Shown here in pieces: positions 36,501 to 45,500 of a DNA stretch of 64,000 nucleotides; within the stretch, counting starts at the first letter, position 1, and every line of letters begins with the position of its first letter. The translations under genes and the position numbers were made by a program. Source of the stretch: Ancylostoma caninum (lineage: Eukaryota > Nematoda > Chromadorea > Rhabditida > Ancylostomatidae); assembly GCA_037903475.1 (NCBI GenBank), contig JBAJFG010000470.1, positions 62,001 to 126,000 of the forward strand. Direction: 5' to 3'. Under the pieces are notes generated by a model. That model ran no database searches. It saw nothing but the letters and a program-made list of their open reading frames with translations, and had not been told where the DNA came from.

Positions 36501-39500
36501 TGCAGCGTTGACACCCGTTTTTGTATTCCACGTTTCCCATCCCACGAGCTTTCGAGGTGTATAAAAACACTAAGTGAAAAATGAGGATCAGTTGGTTGTT
36601 AGGAGTGCATCCTTATGAGGATGGCATCGCTTCATCGAGCGTTCCAGCTTCAGGTATGGTCTGCTAGCTCAGAGACGGCCACTGGATCGACTTTGTCTGT
36701 AATTACAGCTACACTGGTTCCATCGACGGGAGGACGCGTCTGGAAGGATATTTTAGCAAATGGCAGTAAGGAAACATCAAAGTGGAAGGAATCACACCAA
36801 CAACATATCCTTTCCTCAGCACAGCGCTTGAGCGGGTTAACCAGTATACCCACTTGTCGAACTTCCGGTGTTGTTTCGATGACTTAGATTGGATGAGAGC
36901 ATCTTGCTGGTTGATGTAAGAATTGGCAAAAGGAGCGCTTCCGCTTGTCTGAGCATCACCCCTATCTGGGTACCTATGCTTTACTATCTCTGTATTACCA
37001 CTCCTGCTACGGCTTCCTGAAAATTCCACCTCTCATCAGCTAGGAGCAAGCATTCCCATCTTCACTTTTTGCGGTCAATCTTCTGCTATTATTTCCCCCT
37101 TACGTTTGCATTATATTGTTTTATATCGCCTACGTTTTGCCTTATAAGCTACATGCCTTTGATTTCGGTCGTAATTGCGTTCAAAGTCGACCCGACGGCA
37201 GGGTAAAGCACGGATGCGGTAATTCAAACCACCCCTACGTATTTTTGTATATAGGGAGGGAAAAGCGAGAGAGGGGGGGGGGTACATATGACGGTTGGGT
37301 GAACTTGCTCCGCTAGGGAACCTCCCTTTGCGGAGGAGTGAAATATTCATTTTCATTCTATAACACATGGTCATTTCAAACATCATCCGTGTTAATGCTA
37401 AGATGGATGACAGCAAATATCAAAGCTGAACAAATCTATCCTTCTCGACTATGTTTTGAAATACGCACCTCTTAGCTTTTTTTCTACTCAACCATCACAT
37501 CAAACTGTGAGATCCTATTATAATAAAAACGTTCACAAGGATGTGCCTCGTTCACTGATTTTTCACGCTTCCCTAAGTTATTTTGAGATTGGAGAATCCT
37601 TTCTCGAAACTTTCCTAATGGTCGCCTCGCTTGAATGATCAGTGACAGCTAGTTTGAACTCAGACAGTGGCTAAATTGGTGCTATCACCACAGGGTAGGT
37701 GAAGGTGCGTGTATCGCACTCGTGTCGCACCTGCCCTGTAGTGGACTACAGTATTCGAGAGAGATGCGCCTGGACCGTAGGAACTGCGGGAGGGAGCAGA
37801 GAAGGAAATATTAGGTTGCTAGAAATTAATTGCCGAAACGAACACTTCACTTCAAAGTGTTATAACTTGATTTAAAGGCAGCACTCACAGAAATTTTTGG
37901 GTCGAAGATTCCGTGGTATATCGGGGTTTTTAGGGACGATGAACTCATCGACAGCGATGAAGTAGCGTGAAACACGCGAAAAACACAGAAAATCATGGCA
38001 GTATTTCATGTGTGTCCACAGCCCGGACGAGTGTTCGCTGATGGGCCTCGCCACGAAACTGCAAATGTACGAACTCCATAAACGAGCCTCCGCTGACCCA
38101 CATGCGCACACCCTGTCAACGGCGTTAGCCGGCGCGACGAAACCCGAATGTCCAGAGCGGCAGATGTATCATCGCAGGTAGGCGGACATCCACGGTGTTC
38201 AACTTACTGTTGCGACTTTCCAGCGGCCCGCTACATGGTGAGCGACTCACTTGAGAAGTGAGAATTTCCGTGAGTGCTGCCTTTAACATCTAGCAATAGA
38301 GACAAAGCTCGCTGGGATCCGAAATCGGGGTGGCACTCCAATTTTGAAGCGCAGTGGAAATAACGCAGAGGAAAAAGATAGCGAAAAGTCGGGCTGCAAT
38401 ATTGCGACTAGTGGAAAATTATTGAAAAACCTGCGTCACAGAGCTCTATACTTATTCATACATGACGATGTGATGTGAAGTGAAAAATAAGCTATGTTGG
38501 ACGTACGTTCGTATATGGCTTTTACATAGAGGAACGAGAGACGTTCGTATATGGCTTTTACATAGAGGAACGAGAGCTTGAGAGATGATTTCAGGACGAC
38601 CAAAATCCTCAGGAGCAGCTCGAGTGTCTTCGAAAAGGCATGAACTTCTCATCTCTGCTCTTCCGGAAGGCGCTCGCAATTGAGGTGCGTGGCTCGGAGT
38701 TCGTTCTAGATCGGAAGGGAGCAGGGTTTGGATTTCGAGAGAGTTCCAGATAGTTTGACTCTTAATTTCTACAGTACTCCAAAATGCTATCTTCTTCTCC
38801 CTTTGCTGCTTATTGATGCCAATCCTAAGCTTCATTACCGACGGCCTCCAGCATTCAGATTATCCGGGGTGAACATGATAACACCTCCAAATTCACTCAT
38901 TGTTACCATGGGCGTCAACGCGTTCACCCCGAGCAATCTCGATGATGCATTCGAACACTAGTTTGGTTTTTTAGCTTGGAGTGTCAAAAATGGTCGTCGA
39001 TGGAGACCTCGTACCGATGTCCGGTGTAGATTTAGTTCGTAACTACGCCCGCATTCCCATCATGACGGGGGTTGCTCGCAAGGAGTGGGCACACAAGAAG
39101 CGTGAGTGGATCAGAGCATTTTTGGCGCTCATCACGCTGAGAATGACTATGAATTCAAGCACAGTTCTACAATCTGCATCGGAAGTCCGTACTAACAGCG
39201 GAGGAGTCCGGAGAGAGCGTGTTCCGCATCATAGAGGGCTCGTTTCATGACACATCGCCGGTGAAGCTCAGCAATTCAACGCTCCATCTTGTGGCAAATG
39301 CTTCCTTTGTCAGGTGAGACTATGGTCAACCCTCGCGAACTAGAACTACAGGAATGGATTTTCAGGTACATCGACGATCCATCCAATACTTTTGAGACAA
39401 GTCGAGTTGTATCCGCGCTACAAATGGTACACTTTACATCAGCTTCAATTCCAACAGAGCAAAAAAAACCAAAAAATCATTTCCAAGAACAAGAAGAACA

Positions 39501-42500
39501 GCCTATCTAAGCCTCCATAATCTTTGTAGATGGAGGCCGATATAGAGTTTGTCGCTCCCTGTCAACGAGAAATCGACGCCTACATACAGAACAACATGAC
39601 TGTCTTCGCCTACTCGTTCGACTACATTCCTGAGAGTCCTATTTTTGAGGAGGTACGATCTCACAGTTCTATGCAGAAGTCGTGGTTGGTCTAAAAAATG
39701 AGCGGAACTACTAAAGGTTTAACATTGTGGGAGTTCTTGTTTTTTCAAACTCCTTCTTCCTTCAGTTTTACATAATCATGTTCGTCATCAGCCGGAATTT
39801 ACGCAACAAAAATGACATTACTAGCTGATATGCAATTTGACCAAAGGAGTGCGTAGTGTGTAATCTGTTTGTTTGTTGACGTGATTCTAACTTTCCAGGA
39901 AAAGAAAACCTTCAACTTGTTTGGAAGAGACCCAGTCACGATCCTCAGGAAAGACCAGACATTAAAAGGTAATCATTTCTGAGATCCTTCATCACTTAGG
40001 AGTTCAAAAATTTCCGGAAGGAATCGTCGGAATTCTCGACACTTAGTTAACGAAGACAGACACCTGTCATCTCATCACAGGTGTTAAGCGAACACAAGGA
40101 ATCACTACTCACCTCCGAAAAAGCTCGGATCACAATCATGAACATGATTGTCTTGCACACCCTCAAAAAACACTGGTCCGGTGACAGACACGAACGTGTG
40201 TCACTTCCGCGTGGCGAGACTCTTGAGTGCGAAGGGAGCGCGATAAGACACACGGAAATGGGATCCCGATTTTTTTTTTGGTAAACGACAACAGTTTATT
40301 CGAGCAAATCACGCAAGTGAAGTAGTCTGTGTTATAGATGCCATATTAAGGGAGGTGCCACATTTTATTGCATTATCTATTAGCGCCCCTTCGGGACGCT
40401 AGAAAGTGGGATGGGGCAGCCACATGGAGCATGTGCAAAAGCTTTGCATTCGCCAAATCCCTGGAAAAATTTACAAAGAAGCAAAACTAATCAATAAATG
40501 GGTCGAAATATGAAATCCTTCTTGAGTTTAGTATGAGTATGAGAAGTCCGCTCCCTCGTAGGGCGTATTCGTGCGTTTTCCTCATTACTGGGAAAACATA
40601 GACGTGTTTTCCATCGGCGGACCTGTATCTTGCCGTTCTCGACACTATTGGGCTAAAGCGAACTCATACCCTGGTGTTCTTCACAATATTGGGCCACGGC
40701 GGGCCTTACTTCCATCGGTGGACCCACATTCTGGCGTCTTCGTCACGGTTAGGCCAAGCCGGACCCGTTCTCCTTGGGCGGACTGGCATCCTGCCATTCT
40801 CGACACTTCAGACCAAAGCGAGCCCATTCCTCCATCGGTAGACCCGGATCCTGGCGTTCCCCACACCAGTGAGCTACGGCGGACCCTTTCTCCATTAATG
40901 GGTCCCCATCCTGGCGTTCTCCGTGTTAATGAGCCACAGTGCACCCATCGTATATTAGAAGACCCGTATCCTGGTGTTCTACACAATAATGGGCCACAGC
41001 GGGCCTTTTTTCCATTGGTGGACCTCTCGTGATTTCCTCACTGTTGAGCCATATTGAACGCTCATTCCATCGGTGGACCCATCCCCCATCTTAGTGAGCC
41101 AGAGTGAAGCGATCCTATAGTGGAGGACCTGTACGCTGGTGTGCACCACATTATTGGGCCACAATGGGCCCTTCAACCGTTGATCAACTCCTATTCTGGT
41201 GTTTTTTCTCAAAAAAATCAGGCCAAACGGACCCGCTCTCCATCGGCGCAGCTGTATCCTAGCGTTTTAACTACTTTTGGGCCACGGCACACATGTTTTC
41301 TATCCGAGCACTCGTCCGCTTCGTAAATCTCGAGAGTAATGGTGAAGGCTTATTCAGGAATTTCGACTATTTGTTGGTTTTGATCAACTATTAGCTGACT
41401 GGTTAAACAATGTCATGTCTTGCTATATTGAAGCGTTTACTCTGTATGTTAGTGAACAAGCTTTCTCGAAATGAACACTGATATCGTGACTGCTCAATCG
41501 CATCGAGACCTCAGCAGAGGATGCGGCAGCAGCATCTACGAAATGAGCCGACCGCATAGATCTAGACATCACCCAGCTTCCGAAACGATACAGAGCTCTC
41601 ACAGAACCCGTTCATTGCTTCAGTGGAGGTGCCCAAAACGTCGCACAGTGGAAGGGTGGTTTTCCTGCTGCGTATATTGTGCAGCCTGAAAGCTTGTAAA
41701 CACACCCTCACTTCTATGCTGCGAGATGGCTTGCGAAGGTGATGAAATCACCATCCCGTGTATGCGAGAGAGTCAGGAGTGAAATAAGTGGGCGAGTCCT
41801 AAAACGAACATGTATGAGTCCCTGAAAATCGGACATTTCGCCTCGCAGTCTGAGCTCCAAGATAATGAATGTACATGAGTGCCGCCGCGTTATTGCAACA
41901 ACGAGCCAGAGCTCTGTCTCGTACCCGTGTGCCACGTTAGCTGCGGGCTAGGTAAACTCTCACAAAATGTCTCGGGCCCGTGTGCCACGTAACCTTTGGG
42001 CTAGGTACACCCTGACAAAAGAGAACCCCGAGCCAGAGCGCCACTTTGCGGCGCTCTGTCTTGGACATGTGAGTCGCATATGTTAATGCGTTTAGTGAGG
42101 TGGATTTTCTTCAGTTCGTGAGGAACCCGAACGCACAGTTTATTAACGTAAGTAAGCTGTTGTAGGTGCAAGTAAATGGCTGAATTCGATATGTCGAGCT
42201 TCTCTGCTCTCTCGAAATGTCATACCCCGGTTACTCTCGACTAATGCCTTTATTTTATCGTCATCATTAATGGTTGGATGACCACTATGTGGTGCATTTT
42301 GCACATTAAACGAAAGAAAGCGAGCAAACCAACGCTGACACTGGCGTTCGGTAAGGCAGTCTTCAGCATAAACTTCACATGACTTCTTCCGAGCTTGTGC
42401 CACATTTTTGCCCTTTTAGAGGTAAAACAATGAAATGTGCCGATAATGCTCTCTCTGATGGTCCATTTTCGAGTTAATTTTTAACCAACTTGTTCTTAAC

Positions 42501-45500
42501 CAGTGACGCTCAGTTTTTAATTCAGGATAGTCTAAAGTCTCTTCTTCAAAATAATCTGTATATATAAAGTAGAATGCCTGTGTGTATGTATGTGTATGTG
42601 TATGTATGTTCCTTAAATAAGGGTTGACCAAGCTTTGCACATCTACCCATCAAGGCTCGGCGGAGGTTTTAGACTACGTTCTGCAAGAAAATATCGATTG
42701 ATTTATCGATTGTATAGATTTTATCGATTTTTTGCTATTTTCGCCCAGGTGCTGGCGAGAACATGCCTACTAGGGTTTCTCAATACGCTGAGCACGAATA
42801 TGCGCCCGAGTATCGACTTATCGATTTCGTCGATTTTTTGACATTCTTGCCCATGAGAAAGTAGAGACATGTCTACTGGGGTTCTTCAGTACGCTGAACA
42901 TGGATATGATAACCGTTTGCGCTAAAGTATCGACTTGTTGATTTTATTGATTTTTTGTTATTCTTGCCCAGGGGTCGGCCACGGCATATCTGCTGGGGTT
43001 TCTCAATACGCTGAACAAGAATATGATGACCTTCTTGCGGGAAGACATCGATTTTATTGATTTTTTTCTTTTCTCACAGAAACACGTCTGCTGGGGTTCC
43101 TCAACACGTCTGCTGGGAGCACGCATGTGATAACCATTTTGCATGGAGGTATCGATTGATTGATTTTGTCTATTGTTTCCGTTTTCGTTGAGGACGGGCA
43201 GGGACATGTCCCACGTTTACCCCCAAGTTTACCACGGGGTCGCATACCCAGTAGTAAACATTTACCCTCAATCTTAATGATGAATGTCACCCCAGGACTT
43301 AGTAGCGTCCTGCAGATTCAGGGTATTAGCGCCAATGTCCGGGGCGTAGCCAACCGCTAACCGCCTACTGATGTTAGATACGTACAAGGACAAGCAGATT
43401 TCAGAAAGGCACGTCTGGAGGATCATCAAACTCGTGGCTGAAAATGACTGTCGTTCAACCATTTACTCCATTCCTACCCTGCACTCTAGCGCGCTCCAGT
43501 GATAACCAGGTGTTGCTTAACCTGTAGGAGACATATTATATTAAAATTTTGACTGTAGATGTGCACTATACCAACAAGTATCCCCCCCCCCCAAAATGGC
43601 ACGCTTTGTTTTTGAGAAACCGTCTTTTTGAAAAAAAACGTCAAAATCGGTCAAGAAGTGGTTTTTACCATTTTTAACCATTAATGACGATTTTTTTTTC
43701 AAAAACGAAGATGATTTCTCAAAAAAGAAAGATGCCATTTGGGGGTAAGTTGATACCATCTATGCGCATTTCTTGGAGTTGACAGTGCATCGGAACACTT
43801 CTTCAAACGAGAGAAATTTCCTGGAAAAGTTCCAGGTTTGGGAAAAACGCACTCCAATGACAATTTGTTGTATCTGACAGGTCCTACAGCAAGTTTCAAC
43901 GAGTTCTAGCGAGATCAAACAGCTCCGTACTGAGCTCGGGTTTCCGAGGTTTTAGCTGGAATTTGAGATGATTCAGGCTGTCTTCGCTAAATGGTAGGCA
44001 TCTTTTCGTCGTCTTCACTAACGGCTATTTAAGTCACTTTTTAGTGCTATCTTCTTTTCCTGAAAGAACTCTATGTAGGTACGAACTTAGTAGCCTATTT
44101 TGGAATCCGACTGGATTTAGTACTCCCCAACCGACACTGACCACCTAGAGCTGTGCCCTGACCCTAGTTCCACTACGCTGAACATGAACATGATAATCGT
44201 CTTGTAAAAAAACCATCGATTTTTCGTTCTCATTGCTTTGGCTATTTTCGCCCACGGGTCGGTGGAGACGTGTCTACTGGGATTTTCCTATACGGTGAAC
44301 ACGGCTATTTATTTATTTATTTATTTGTTTGAATGCACGCTAGCGTGCGCCATACAAGCTCAGCAGAAGGAAGAACCAAACAAAGCCGAAGAACACGAAA
44401 GAAAATCCTCCAATCTAAAAAAGGAAGGAAACCACAGGAAGTATAAGAAAGTGAGAAAAAAAAATAAACAAAGACAGGAACTTAAGCATTCAAACACCAT
44501 TTCAATGAACGACTAAAACAGAAGAAGTATTACTGCACAGTAAACCTTCAGGTAAACCTCTAAGTTTGACATAATAGTTTAAAAAAAATGAACCCATTCC
44601 AGTGCAGGCACGCATCAGCTCACAAGGATTAGAAACAGCTATCTAACGGCAACTCATGTGTTGTGATAGCCCTACCAAATGAGCCCAGCAAGATTTGTAG
44701 AAAAGAAAGCAAGTGAATGGCGTTAGGGAGACCGCCACTTCGCACAGCTAAGGCATGCATGGGAAATCCGGCACCAGATTTTCGGATGTTAGGTATTCCC
44801 TACCCCTAACAATCTGGCGCCTAACTCACTTCAAAGGGCTAGGGTATGGAGTGGGCAGGATTCACACCAGCATCCCTGAGATTACCGTATTATGCAAGTT
44901 CAGAATGAAAGAGATGCGCTGTACATAAGATTGTGATAAACTGGGCCTACAATCCCGGTAACGAGTAGTGAATTAATGATTAAAATAGCGAGGAACTGGA
45001 CTGTCCTCAAGGTTTACTAGCGCTATTGAGAGCTTTGAAAGAAAAGGAGAAAAGAAACACAACACGAGCATGAAATGAAAAGGAAAATGGAGAAAATGTT
45101 GAATAGATCCTGACATTCAGTGAAGCAATTGTCTAACTCGAATGACGATCTAGGCAACGATGTGCAAATCAATGGTTGAGACGAGGAGCTGAAAAGTGTC
45201 ATAAATCAGTGAAGCCAAGAGTTTGTAATAAATTAATTTTTCTTGGTTTCGAATATGACAACTTTTCTGCACGAATATATCGATCCAGTAATTTCATATG
45301 ATCTTTTTCTGTTTCTGGAAAAGACCGGTAGGAATGTACTTACTGAATCAATCGAACACTCTAAACACCTGAAATATGGCATCTTTTCCATGAATTTGTC
45401 ATCGAAACAACTTTATTGACTTTTCAGTCATGGATCAGTGAAGAACTGTTACAGTGTTTTCGATCGTAATTTAGCTTTGGTTATGTATTCACAACCAAAA

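Noticed and set aside
36880..36920. Shared ATCTTGCTGGTTGATG word with 57675-57695
   Set aside because: Only about 16 bases match and flanks differ; chance cannot be excluded.
40081..40284. Extra esterase exon after exon 13
   Set aside because: In the required phase it reads GVKRTQG and soon stops. The open frame is in another phase, while exon 13 joins exon 14 at 47352 perfectly.
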